From Magnetococcales bacterium (GTDB lineage Bacteria; Pseudomonadota; Magnetococcia; Magnetococcales; Magnetaquicoccaceae), in assembly GCA_011089965.1 (NCBI GenBank), contig JAANAU010000002.1, positions 1 to 64,000 of the forward strand: a stretch of DNA of 64,000 nucleotides. Reading direction: 5' to 3'. The notes beneath the pieces were generated by a model. That model did not search any database and was not told the origin of the DNA. It was given only the letters and a program-made list of their open reading frames with translations. Positions within the stretch are counted from its first letter, which is position 1; each line of letters starts with the position of its first letter. A program made the position numbers and the translations under genes. Below, in pieces: positions 25,641 through 34,030 of the stretch.

Positions 25641-26635
25641 ATCGTCTTAACGGATGTACACGTGCAACCTGGAAGTTGGCTGGCGCTCTTTGCGTGTGGC
25701 TGCTGGCTCCGATGCTGGTGCAGGCTGCCGAACCGGTTGCCAAGGTCGGCTCCTGGGTGCTCACCCTGGAAGAGGTGGATCGGGCACTGGCCGCCAAAAT
25801 CCACGAGATGCGCGAAAACAAGGTGCGCGAGATGGTGTTGGAGCAGATTTTGACCATCAAGGGAGCCGAGGAGAAGGTTCCGGCAGACCAGGTGGTGGAA
25901 AAGCTGATGGGCAAGGTGCCTGAGCCGACGGCTGCCGAGGTCAAGGCCTTCATCGAAAAGAACAAGGATCAGCTCCCCAACAATGGGGAAGGGTTGGATG
26001 AGCAGATCAAGGAGCATCTGTCCGATGAGGCCAGAAAGGATGCCGAAGGCAAGGTGCTGGCCAAGCTGTTGCAGCAATATGCTCCGGAGATTCTGCTGAA
26101 GGCACCCCGTTTCACGGTGACCGGACCCGAGGATCTGGCCAAAGGGGAGAGCAAGGCCCCGGTGACCATTGTGGAGTTTTCCGATTTCGAGTGTCCCTAT
26201 TGTCGGCGTGCCCAGGCGGTCTTGAAAAAGGTTCAGGAGGCGTATGGCAACAAGGTGCGCTTCGTGTTCCGTCACTATCCGCTCCCGTTCCACACCAAGG
26301 CTCCGAAAGCCTCTGAAGCGGCCCAGTGTGCAGCAGACCAGGGCAAGTTCTGGCCCATGCACGATCTCCTCTTTGAAGACAAGAGCGGCCTGGAGGTGGC
26401 AGACCTGAAAAAAGCAGCCAAAACCGTGGGTTTGGATCAGGCGGCCTTTGACGCTTGTCTGGACAGCGGCAAACATGGCGCCCGGGTCACGGCTGACCTG
26501 ACCGAAGGCAAAAAACTGGGTGTGACCGGCACTCCCACCTTCTTCATCAACGGGGTGCGCGTGGTGGGTGCCCAACCCTTCGAGAAGTTCAAGAGCGTCA
26601 TTGACGATGAATTGAAAGAGAAAGAGAAGAAATGA
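25637..26635 (+). CDS. Periplasmic DsbA-family thioredoxin with SurA-like N-terminal region
   Basis: The 332-residue exported protein has a signal peptide ending LAPMLVQAA. Residues about 30-160 are helical and charged and resemble the N-terminal chaperone part of SurA/PpiC proteins (VAKVGSWVLTLEEVDRALAAKI, MVLEQILTIKGAEE). Residues about 165-330 are a DsbA/DSBA-like thioredoxin fold with active site FECPYCRRAQ and cis-Pro region VTGTPTFFING. It probably oxidises or isomerises disulfides while holding unfolded substrates. Its start and stop overlap the neighbours by ATGA, giving tight coupling with RatA copy 2 and the membrane glycosyltransferase-like gene. Confidence 0.88.
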   Translation: MNRLNGCTRATWKLAGALCVWLLAPMLVQAAEPVAKVGSWVLTLEEVDRALAAKIHEMRENKVREMVLEQILTIKGAEEKVPADQVVEKLMGKVPEPTAAEVKAFIEKNKDQLPNNGEGLDEQIKEHLSDEARKDAEGKVLAKLLQQYAPEILLKAPRFTVTGPEDLAKGESKAPVTIVEFSDFECPYCRRAQAVLKKVQEAYGNKVRFVFRHYPLPFHTKAPKASEAAQCAADQGKFWPMHDLLFEDKSGLEVADLKKAAKTVGLDQAAFDACLDSGKHGARVTADLTEGKKLGVTGTPTFFINGVRVVGAQPFEKFKSVIDDELKEKEKK

Positions 26636-28167
26636 CCAGATTGCAACCGGAGCCATCGGGAGGGCAGAGCCGGCCTGATCGCTCCGGTTGCATGGTTTTT
26701 TGGATCCTGTTGTATGGCACCGGTTGTCTGTTGTTTGCGCTGTATTCTCTCGGATGGCCGGTGGCAGCAGGACGGGAGTATTGGGTTTATCTGGAACACT
26801 ATTACGGCATCATCTCCAGCAACACCCTTTTCCGTCCGGTTGGCGCTTCCTACCTGTTGGGTTGGATGAGCCAGCTATCCGTGAGCTGGACAGACTGGAT
26901 CATGGGGTTGGCCTATCTGCTCCACCTGACTGCCGTATACCATATTGCCGCCCCGCTGTTCGGCGGTGCGGTTGCGCGCGCAGTCACCCTTTTACTTTTA
27001 TTGGACATTTCGGTTCTTTCCACGTTTCATTTACTGGACGGGGATCCTTTTCTGGCTTTGACCGTATCGGTCTGGTGTGCCGGAGCGGTACGACTGCGGC
27101 ATACCAATCAACCGACCGTGCTCTTTTTGTTGGGATTGGCTGTTATCCTGCCGGTGTTGATGCGTCAAACGGCCATTCTGCTCCTGTTGTGGTTGTTGTT
27201 TCCGATGGTGCAATCCGGATGGAGCCGGAACCCTGTGAAACGTTTTGGTTACCTGGCAATCGGAGCGGTGACCGGATTGATGCTGCTATGCACCTACAAC
27301 GCGTTTCATTTTGGTCAATTCATCGTCACAGGGAGTGGGGGCATCTACATCCCGGCCTTTCATGTGTTCCGCCATGCCCCGAAATTCTCCATGGAGTATG
27401 GTCCGAAGAATCAGCAGTTGCTGCAACGGATTCAGAGTGAGTTGTTGACCCAGCCCGAGTATACCAGTCGCGGCATCACTCTGGACGATTTTTTGCAAAA
27501 CAGTCTGGATACCCGTAAATTCAGCGATCTGAACTATCTGGAACATGTGCAACCCGGTTCGGTTTCTGGCGCGGCCTGGGAATCCATTCAAGCCAGACCG
27601 ATTCTCTTCATCAAATCTCTGTTCAGCATGACCTGGCGCATGTATACGGGCACGCACATCGGCACACTGCCCATGCCTTTGGTCCAACCTGCGGATGGGG
27701 ATCGTGCAAAGGCAAGCGACGCGCTCTTGGCGACACCATCCGGAAGTGCAGCCAAAATTCCCGACTCTTCGGTGGCTTCCCGCGTTGAAAATCACCGTCT
27801 GATGGCAGATGTCTTTCCCCCACATCAGGGGGATCCTGAAGAGGTCGGGCGCACGGTGGCGCGCATCAGCACCGCTCTGGTCAGACCTGGCCATTATCAT
27901 GCAGCATATCTTGTTAAATATTTCATTGCCGACATTCTGCCGCCCATGTTGTTTTTCTTGTTGGCATGCTTTTTGTTAATCTTGCAATGGCACCACGAAA
28001 CGGTTCGTTTGCTGTTGACGTTTCTGTTTCCGGCTGTTTTGTTGATTTTTGGTTCCGGGATCCTGCATCAATTACCAGCTTATCGTGCCCCTTTTGATTT
28101 TTTGATTGTTCTGGGTGCCGTGGTCGGGTTGAAGGGGGTAGGGGAGATGATATGGAAACCGTCCTGA
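26632..28167 (+). CDS. Large membrane protein, GT-C (glycosyltransferase 39)-like
   Basis: The 511-residue product has about ten membrane helices. The first loop has REYWVYLEHYYGIISSNTLFRP, and a periplasmic stretch of about 170 residues (about 225-395) lies before the last three helices. The layout fits polyprenyl-phosphate sugar-dependent (GT-C) transferases, but the key DxD-type motif is not evident, so the assignment is tentative. It is translationally coupled to the DsbA-like gene and overlaps the downstream epimerase by 16 bases. Confidence 0.6.
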   Translation: MTRLQPEPSGGQSRPDRSGCMVFWILLYGTGCLLFALYSLGWPVAAGREYWVYLEHYYGIISSNTLFRPVGASYLLGWMSQLSVSWTDWIMGLAYLLHLTAVYHIAAPLFGGAVARAVTLLLLLDISVLSTFHLLDGDPFLALTVSVWCAGAVRLRHTNQPTVLFLLGLAVILPVLMRQTAILLLLWLLFPMVQSGWSRNPVKRFGYLAIGAVTGLMLLCTYNAFHFGQFIVTGSGGIYIPAFHVFRHAPKFSMEYGPKNQQLLQRIQSELLTQPEYTSRGITLDDFLQNSLDTRKFSDLNYLEHVQPGSVSGAAWESIQARPILFIKSLFSMTWRMYTGTHIGTLPMPLVQPADGDRAKASDALLATPSGSAAKIPDSSVASRVENHRLMADVFPPHQGDPEEVGRTVARISTALVRPGHYHAAYLVKYFIADILPPMLFFLLACFLLILQWHHETVRLLLTFLFPAVLLIFGSGILHQLPAYRAPFDFLIVLGAVVGLKGVGEMIWKPS

Positions 28168-29105
28168 TTACCGGAGGCGCTGGCGCCATCGGACAAAACT
28201 TATGCCGCACCTTATTGAGTGCGGGCAAGCGCGTGATCGTACTGGATGATCTCTCTTCGGGGCATCTCCACCTCATGCCTGCGGGTGTGGAGTTCGTGCA
28301 GGGTTCGATTCAAAATGATGCCGATCTCAGACAGCTTTTCGGTGGCTACAGAATCGATTATCTTTTTCATTTGGCCGCTTTGTTTGCCAATCAGAATTCG
28401 GTGGATCACCCACAGAAGGATCTGGATGTCAATGCCCTTGGTTTGATCAAAGTTCTGCAATATGCTGTAGAGTTCAGAGTGCGAAAACTGCTTTACACCT
28501 CGTCTTCTTGTGTGTACGGCAATCACCCGCACATGCTGGAGGATGACCCTTGCATTCTTTACTCCTGGGAGACCCCGTATGCCATCACCAAGTATATTGG
28601 TGAGCAGTATTGTCGCTTCTGGAGTCACCATCACGGATTGAACACGGTCATTGTTCGGTTGTTCAACTCGTATGGACCGGGTGATTTGCCGGGTCGGTTT
28701 CGCAGTGTGGTTCCCAATTTCATGCAATTGGCTGTGGATGGGGAGCCATTACCGATTTTGGGCAGTGGAGATGAAATCCGGGATTTCAATTATGTAGAGG
28801 ACACGGTACAAGGGATCATCAAGGCCATGTACAGTGATACGGCACCTGCGGAGGTATTCAATCTGGCCAGCGGACGTGGAACGCGCATTCTTGATTTGGC
28901 TGAGGAGATGTTTCGGGTTTGTGGTTGTGAACCCAAGTTGGAATTCCGCCCCCGGCGTTCCTGGGATCAGGTGACGCGGCGTGTAGGGATCATCGACAAG
29001 GCGGTTCGTCAACTTCATTATGAGCCGACCACTCTGTTGTCGGATGGTTTACGCATGACCCATCGTTGGTTTTTGGAACATGTGGTCACATCCGTCAATC
29101 CATGA
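28152..29105 (+). CDS. NAD-dependent nucleotide-sugar epimerase/dehydratase (extended SDR)
   Basis: The 317-residue protein of the GalE/extended SDR family has the NAD-binding TGGAGAIGQNL, the DDLSSGHL adenosine-binding region, catalytic Ser in LLYTSSSCVYG, the YAITK Tyr-Lys pair and RLFNSYGPGD. The sequence WETPYAITKYIGEQYCR is typical of UDP-sugar epimerases/dehydratases in polysaccharide clusters. It closes the five-gene rightward unit beginning with ratA. A dispersed element follows directly. Confidence 0.9.
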   Translation: METVLITGGAGAIGQNLCRTLLSAGKRVIVLDDLSSGHLHLMPAGVEFVQGSIQNDADLRQLFGGYRIDYLFHLAALFANQNSVDHPQKDLDVNALGLIKVLQYAVEFRVRKLLYTSSSCVYGNHPHMLEDDPCILYSWETPYAITKYIGEQYCRFWSHHHGLNTVIVRLFNSYGPGDLPGRFRSVVPNFMQLAVDGEPLPILGSGDEIRDFNYVEDTVQGIIKAMYSDTAPAEVFNLASGRGTRILDLAEEMFRVCGCEPKLEFRPRRSWDQVTRRVGIIDKAVRQLHYEPTTLLSDGLRMTHRWFLEHVVTSVNP

Positions 29106-29138
29106 ATTCTATTTAAACCATGAAAAACACACCATAAT

Positions 29139-29406
29139 CAGGGGTCCAGGGGGGTTACCCCCCTGGTGGGGTCCAGGGGCGAAGCCCTTGGTGGGGTCCA
29201 GGGGCGAAGCCCCTGGGACTTTAAATCTTTTAAATCTTTTAAATCTTTTAAACAAAAATATTTAATAATTATTTTTTTAAACATGAAAACATGAAAACAT
29301 GAAAACATGAAAACATGAAAACCCTGGGGGATGAATCCCCCAGACCCCCTCTTTTTTTTCAATCATTGGATACCTGTAAATGGCTCAGGAATCACCAAAC
29401 ACACGC
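29139..29406. mobile_element. Dispersed element, copy B5 (C and B modules)
   Basis: From the left there is a hairpin around CAGGGGGGTTACCCCCCTG, then two CCAGGGGCGAAGCCC hairpins separated by TGGTGGGGTC. A triple 9-base AAATCTTTT repeat, an AT-rich stretch and five ACATGAAA units follow, then the hairpin CCCTGGGGGATGAATCCCCC and the terminus GAATCACCAAACACACGCTG. It fills the 312-base gap between the epimerase and the methyltransferase gene and ends about 11 bases before that gene's start codon. Confidence 0.75.
29281..29320 (+). repeat. 8-bp microsatellite (ACATGAAA x5)
   Basis: Five perfect units occupy exactly 40 bases inside copy B5. The same tract has three units in the inverted copy at about 42583-42606 and about two at 14499-14514, so copy number differs among family members. 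Confidence 0.95.
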
Positions 29407-29417
29407 TGAGGCCCACT

Positions 29418-30287
29418 ATGAATGATGCACACGTTTGGGACAATGTCTGGAACGATGACCGAAATCATGAAGACTGGAACTACCTGTCCCATATCATCCA
29501 TGAAACAGTGGATCTGGTGTTGCAACGGGAATTTCATGCACACCAACCTGCGGTGCTGTTGGCTGAGGCCGGATGTGGCTCTGGCCGCATCTCCATCCGT
29601 CTGGGCCACTCCCGACAAGCACACGTGATCTTCCTGGATTTTTCCGCAGTATCCGTGCGCCATTTACAAACACGTCTGCATCGGGCAGCCATGCCGGGCT
29701 GGGTGATTCAAGGGGATCTGTTTCAAATCCCACTCCAGGATGAAAGCCTGGACCTCATCTGGAATGCCGGAGTGCTGGAACATTTTGTCGGCGACCGACA
29801 ACGTGCTGCCGTGGCCGAAATGTTGCGGGTACTCAAACCCGAAGGCATACTCGTCACTCTGAACCCTTATGCCGGCTCCGTGTTGCATACCCTGGGCAAG
29901 GCGTGCGTGGAACAGGTCACAACCTATCCATACGGCGAAGAGTTCCCAATCCATACCCTGGAACATCACATCACAGCATTGGGTGCCACCCTGGCCGAAC
30001 AGGAGTATTCCATAGGGTTCGTCGCACTGTTTGTGGGGGTCTTCAAACGGCTGATGATCATGCCGGGGTTGTCTTTTTTCCGTTATGTCTACCGGTTTGT
30101 GGATGCGGTCTTTTGTACGGCATGCCGGATTCCGATCCTTGCCAAAGGTCTGCGACGCGCCGATTTATGGTTGGCACGCCATCTGGGCGGCTATCTGCTG
30201 GTGACCGTGGCACGCAAATCGAACCGGGAAATCAACGAAAAGATGACGGTTTCGGCTGCCCAAAAGCCAGATTCAAATAACCCATAA
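29418..30287 (+). CDS. Class I SAM-dependent methyltransferase
   Basis: The 289-residue protein has the SAM-binding motif I AEAGCGSGRISIRLG, acidic motif II (VIFLDFSA), motif IV (LDLIWNAGVLEHF) and LKPEGILVTLNPY. The substrate is unknown; the setting beside glycosyltransferase and radical SAM genes suggests a glycan or lipid. I chose the Met at 29418; the frame extends upstream only into the element. The last 56 bases overlap the convergent glycosyltransferase gene. Confidence 0.85.
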   Translation: MNDAHVWDNVWNDDRNHEDWNYLSHIIHETVDLVLQREFHAHQPAVLLAEAGCGSGRISIRLGHSRQAHVIFLDFSAVSVRHLQTRLHRAAMPGWVIQGDLFQIPLQDESLDLIWNAGVLEHFVGDRQRAAVAEMLRVLKPEGILVTLNPYAGSVLHTLGKACVEQVTTYPYGEEFPIHTLEHHITALGATLAEQEYSIGFVALFVGVFKRLMIMPGLSFFRYVYRFVDAVFCTACRIPILAKGLRRADLWLARHLGGYLLVTVARKSNREINEKMTVSAAQKPDSNNP

Positions 30288-31011
30288 TGGTTTGAAAAAT
30301 CCGAATTGAGCTGGGACTCTTTTTCTGGTCGTACCGCAACAACAAAGGCACCTCGGCAAAACGAGCATCCGGACGCACCGCAGGAATCCGCAACAACAAA
30401 TTGGCCATGCAGGAAAACCCCTTGCCCGCCACAGGCCGCCCCTGGAAATGACGATACAAATCCCGGATCAGATCAATACGATAAGCCCGAAAAAAGATGG
30501 AATAATCGGTGACGTGAATCAAACCCACCCGGCTGCGCATCAGCCAGGAGGCCAAATGACTCAACCAGGCCCGATAACCGGCTCCGATCATCCCCCCCCC
30601 TGACCGGAAACGCGAAGCGATCACCACATCCGCATCCTCAATGCGTTCAATCAAATCAATGATGAGATAAGGATTCATCGTATTGTCTGAATCGATGGTG
30701 ACCACCACATCATCAGGACCGGTGGCAGTCTCCAACACATGAGCGAAACCGGTATTGAACACCTCTGCCACACCGCGATTCTTCTCGAAATGGATATAGT
30801 GAATCGGCAACTCATCCAAAAACGATTGCACCACAAACCGGGTATGGTCACGACTGCCATCATTGATGATCACCAGTCGACAATCCCAATGCTGCAACCG
30901 AATGATCCTCTGAAACCGATGCAACAACTGCTCCAACCCTTCCTCCTCGTTGTAACAGGGAAAGATGACGTGAATGCACCGTCTGGCGGGATCATTGTCA
31001 ATATTCGTCAT
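30232..31011 (-). CDS. Family 2 glycosyltransferase (dolichyl-P-mannose synthase-like)
   Basis: The 259-residue protein lacks membrane helices. It has a GT-A fold with HVIFPCYNEEEGLEQLL, VIINDGSRDHT, NRGVAEVFNTGF and the metal-binding VVTIDSDNTMNP (DSD). These enzymes transfer a sugar from a nucleotide donor to a polyprenyl phosphate or a growing glycan. It is coupled to the upstream radical SAM gene by an ATGA overlap and is convergent with the methyltransferase gene. Confidence 0.9.
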   Translation of the reverse strand: MTNIDNDPARRCIHVIFPCYNEEEGLEQLLHRFQRIIRLQHWDCRLVIINDGSRDHTRFVVQSFLDELPIHYIHFEKNRGVAEVFNTGFAHVLETATGPDDVVVTIDSDNTMNPYLIIDLIERIEDADVVIASRFRSGGGMIGAGYRAWLSHLASWLMRSRVGLIHVTDYSIFFRAYRIDLIRDLYRHFQGRPVAGKGFSCMANLLLRIPAVRPDARFAEVPLLLRYDQKKSPSSIRIFQTIMGYLNLAFGQPKPSSFR

Positions 31012-32462
31012 GATGTTTTCCTTCTGGATTCAAATGCCGTGATCAACATGAGGAAGGTAAGAAAATTCTTGACCAGTTGCCAGAAATCCGCCCAACTGCG
31101 TATTTTTTTCAAGTAGGAAAGCACAAAACGTGGACGCATGTAAAATCGACGATACAAGGTACGCAATTGATCAAATAACTGTTCCTTGGTGTAGAATTCG
31201 CTCCAGATCAAAGGTTCAAAATCGGCCTTGGGATGCAGGGCAAAGTCACGCCAATAGTCATGGGGCAACAGACCGCTTTCCAAACCTTCCTTGTAGAGGG
31301 GAGTATCCGGATAGGGGGTGAAGACAGCGGCCTGGATGTAATCGGTCTCCAAAGAGAGGGCAAAACGGATGGTCTCTTCGGTCTCCCTGGGGGATTCGCC
31401 TGGCAGACCGATCATGATGTTGGACGACACCTCGATGCCTGCCTGGCGGGTCAGGGCCAAGGCGCGACGGATGGATTCGAGATTGGTGCCCTTGGCAATG
31501 CGTTTCAAGACCTGGGGATTGCCGGACTCGACCCCAAAATGGACGCGGGTGCAACCTGCCTGCCTGGCTTTTGCCAACACCTCCTCATCGATCTGATTGA
31601 CACGCCCTCGGAAATTCCAACGGATTTTCACCCCCTCCTGAAGGATCCGTTCGGAAAAGGCCAGGACATGTTTGCGATGGATATTAAACAGATCATCGAC
31701 GAAAAAGAATTCTTCAATGCCAAGGGAGATGCAGTCGTGTATTTCCGCCATCAGATTGTCCAGGGAGCGGATCCGGTAATTTTTAATGTTGACGTAACAA
31801 TATTTGCATTTGTAGGGACACCCCCGTGTTGCCAGAATATTGGTGGTCAATCCCTGACTGCCGAGGATGCAACGATGCTTGAGATACGAAACCATGCGCC
31901 GATCCGGGAATGGCAGAGCATCCAGATTCTGGACAAAAGGCATGCCGTGATCCACATGGAGGTTGCCATTGGCCAGTTTGACGCTGACGCCCGGGATGCC
32001 GACCGGCGGCTGCCGGTTCAGGAGTTGTTCCACCAGGAGGGGAAAGGTCTCTTCTGCTTCGCCAGCCACGGCCACATCGATGTCGGGACTACAGCGCAAC
32101 GTCTCTTCCGGATAGATGCTGGGGTGGAAGCCACCGAACACCACCTGACAGTTGGGTGCCACCCGTTTGGCGATGCGGGCCACATCCACCCCATCCACCA
32201 TGGTAAAGGAGTAGACCGAGATGCCGACGATATCGGGTTGCATCTCCTCGATGGCGGCCATGAGATCGTTTTCCGTCAACGAGTCGGCGATGGCATCCAG
32301 GATGCGGATGTTGAGGTTGGGGTGGTGTGCCAGGGTGCTGCTGGCCAGGTAAAGCAGGCCCAGAGGAGGATATTTGCCCATGCGATCCCGGCCCAATTCG
32401 CGCGGCACAGCCCCTTGAATCATCTTCTGATCAGGCGGATTGATCAACAAAATTTTGGACAT
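31008..32462 (-). CDS. Cobalamin-binding radical SAM protein
   Basis: The 484-residue protein has an N-terminal B12-binding-like domain (residues about 1-150: KILLINPP, LGLLYLASSTL, VVFGGFHPSIYPEE). The radical SAM core has the cluster motif CPYKCKYC and GIEEFFFVDDLF, followed by a SPASM-like tail without clear extra cysteines. Members of this class (PhpK/HpnJ-type) methylate or rearrange lipids and antibiotic-like molecules. The true DxHxxG cobalamin motif is not evident, so B12 may bind differently or not at all. It is upstream of and coupled to the GT2 gene, suggesting modification of a glycolipid (inference). Confidence 0.88.
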   Translation of the reverse strand: MSKILLINPPDQKMIQGAVPRELGRDRMGKYPPLGLLYLASSTLAHHPNLNIRILDAIADSLTENDLMAAIEEMQPDIVGISVYSFTMVDGVDVARIAKRVAPNCQVVFGGFHPSIYPEETLRCSPDIDVAVAGEAEETFPLLVEQLLNRQPPVGIPGVSVKLANGNLHVDHGMPFVQNLDALPFPDRRMVSYLKHRCILGSQGLTTNILATRGCPYKCKYCYVNIKNYRIRSLDNLMAEIHDCISLGIEEFFFVDDLFNIHRKHVLAFSERILQEGVKIRWNFRGRVNQIDEEVLAKARQAGCTRVHFGVESGNPQVLKRIAKGTNLESIRRALALTRQAGIEVSSNIMIGLPGESPRETEETIRFALSLETDYIQAAVFTPYPDTPLYKEGLESGLLPHDYWRDFALHPKADFEPLIWSEFYTKEQLFDQLRTLYRRFYMRPRFVLSYLKKIRSWADFWQLVKNFLTFLMLITAFESRRKTS

Positions 32463-32519
32463 ATCGTTATCCCTGGATTGATTGGGAAGCTCTTTTGTGA
32501 TGCCCGGAGGTCATCCAGA

Positions 32520-32990
32520 TCACCCCATTCCCATAAAACCGTTCTGTCGCAAGGCCTCGTAGAGGATGATGGCCACGCTTTGGGCCAGATTGAGGCTGCG
32601 GGTTTGGGGCAGCATGGGGATGCGGATGTGATGCGGGGCGCAGTGGTTGAGGATCGGCTCTGGCAGTCCGCTCCCTTCGGATCCGAACAGGAGCCAGGAG
32701 GCGGGCGAAAAGGGATAATCCACATGCCGCACCCTGGCTTTGGTCGTGGCCGCGATCAACAGGGCATCTGCCGGGAGATTTTGCAAGAAGTGTTCCCAAT
32801 CGTGCCAACGTTGCACGGTGACCCACTCCCGATAATCCATGCCTGCACGCCGCACACCGGCTGAATCCAGACGAAACCCCAAAGGTCCGATCAGATGCAA
32901 CCCGGCCCCGGTGGCTGCACAGGTACGCAGGATGGCCCCGGTGTTTTGGGGGATTTCCGGTTGGTGCAGGACAATGCGCAGGCTCTCCAT
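32520..32990 (-). CDS. trmL: tRNA (cytidine/uridine-34-2'-O)-methyltransferase TrmL
   Basis: The 156-residue SPOUT methyltransferase methylates the 2'-OH of the wobble base in tRNA-Leu isoacceptors in characterised members. Family signatures are VLHQPEIPQNTGAILRTC, LLFGSEGSGLPEPI, and the knot region IPMLPQTRSLNLAQSVAIILYEALRQ. The start is MESLRIV; a start three codons upstream is possible. It lies just after a tRNA gene on the same strand. Confidence 0.94.
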   Translation of the reverse strand: MESLRIVLHQPEIPQNTGAILRTCAATGAGLHLIGPLGFRLDSAGVRRAGMDYREWVTVQRWHDWEHFLQNLPADALLIAATTKARVRHVDYPFSPASWLLFGSEGSGLPEPILNHCAPHHIRIPMLPQTRSLNLAQSVAIILYEALRQNGFMGMG

Positions 32991-33034
32991 GACACCCACC
33001 CTCAGGATGGCATCTTTTCCGATGTTCCAAATGA

Positions 33035-33061
33035 AAACGGCTGCCTTGAGGGCAGCCGTTT
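33035..33061 (-). terminator. Hairpin terminator after tRNA-Asn
   Basis: A perfect 11-base stem AAACGGCTGCC/GGCAGCCGTTT with a 5-base loop starts nine bases beyond the tRNA 3' end. The U-run after it on the minus strand is short (TTTTCATTT), so it is a moderate intrinsic terminator or a processing hairpin. Confidence 0.75.
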
Positions 33062-33069
33062 GAACATTC

Positions 33070-33145
33070 TGGCTCCCCGGCCCGGACTCGAACCAGGGAC
33101 AAGCTGGTTAACAGCCAGCTGCTCTACCGACTGAGCTACCGGGGA
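33070..33145 (-). tRNA. tRNA-Asn (GTT)
   Basis: The 76-base gene has acceptor stem TCCCCGG/CCGGGGA, discriminator G and an encoded CCA. The D arm contains AGCTCAGTCGGTAGAGC. The anticodon loop CTGTTAA gives anticodon GTT, and the T arm contains GGTTCGAGTCC. All stems pair. Confidence 0.97.
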
Positions 33146-33274
33146 ATGAGCTGAACATCATAGGGGAGATGGAATGGGCAGTCAAGAAGATTTTTAAAAA
33201 ATGTCACATGAAAAATGCACCTGACTCGTCGTCGCGCAGCGCCAGCAAGGCCGAAGTATCCAACAAAAAACGCC

Positions 33275-33523
33275 TCATAGGTTATACTTGTATTCGCCAT
33301 GACGATCTGCCAGCAGGCGTGCCGTTCCACCTCCCTGACCACTGCCGCGAAAAGTCGCAATAGCTCCAGTAAGTTGTTTGCTGGATTCTGCCGAGAAACC
33401 TGGCCTGTTGATCCGCACCGACAGGCCGGAAAGGTTTTCATATTTTAAAATAAAATCCATCATTTCACCTGCATCCTGCTCTGGCAGACCAGACCCCTTC
33501 CGAATCGATTCATGCGGATTCAT
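33275..33523 (-). CDS. Possible small protein, 82 aa
   Basis: The frame from MNPHESIRKGSGLPEQDAGEM is preceded by GGGAGAGAA seven bases upstream. It encodes a polar product with FILKYENLSGLSVRINRPGFSAES and a Gly-rich tail, with no known domain. It is the only candidate in the 571-base gap between tRNA-Asn and the next gene. Composition is gene-like but evidence is thin. A longer version starting at 33676 is less likely. Confidence 0.4.
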   Translation of the reverse strand: MNPHESIRKGSGLPEQDAGEMMDFILKYENLSGLSVRINRPGFSAESSKQLTGAIATFRGSGQGGGTARLLADRHGEYKYNL

Positions 33524-33717
33524 AAGCTTCTCTCCCAACGGGTGGACAACACATCCTGTCTGTAAGTTTACCCAAAAATGGCCGAATTGACAATATCGAA
33601 CAGATCCAACAAAAATGGCACACATATTGCTTTGAATTATATTGTCGTCAGTCAATCCGGCTGACCACATCTCCAACTCAATTCCTTTCTCCTGCTTGAT
33701 CTTGAGGAGTGCTTGCC

Positions 33718-33948
33718 ATGGATCTGCTCAATGCTGCCGGTTTGCTGATTCAACGGGCCGTGCAAAACGCCACCCAACTGCAACAGCAAAATCGCGAAAA
33801 AGAAACCAAAACATCGACTGTGGGCCCGGTGCGCGACAAGAGTGGTGCCACACTGGGGGATCCGGTCACGCCGCAGGTGCGCTCGTCGGCCTATCGGGTG
33901 ACCCTGTCCGCTGCTGCCCAGCAACGCCTGGTCACCCCGGCAGCCTGA
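33718..33948 (+). CDS. Hypothetical small protein, 76 aa
   Basis: The product begins MDLLNAAGLLIQRAVQNATQLQQQ, an amphipathic helix followed by a polar, disordered segment ending RVTLSAAAQQRLVTPAA. GAGGAG nine bases upstream of the ATG supports translation. The function is unknown; the shape (short helix plus flexible tail) resembles small proteins of flagellar or membrane-associated systems, but nothing specific can be claimed. It is followed after 82 bases by nnrS. Confidence 0.6.
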   Translation: MDLLNAAGLLIQRAVQNATQLQQQNREKETKTSTVGPVRDKSGATLGDPVTPQVRSSAYRVTLSAAAQQRLVTPAA

Positions 33949-34030
33949 TGCCTGGATCAAAAGGCCGCTCCGGCAAGAATTGCCCGTACTGCCTGAGTAC
34001 CCGCAACTTTTGCCGACAACGACCAGGCTC

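Noticed and set aside
33136-33441. 101-codon frame upstream of tRNA-Asn
   Set aside because: It runs into the tRNA gene and has no RBS or recognisable domain.
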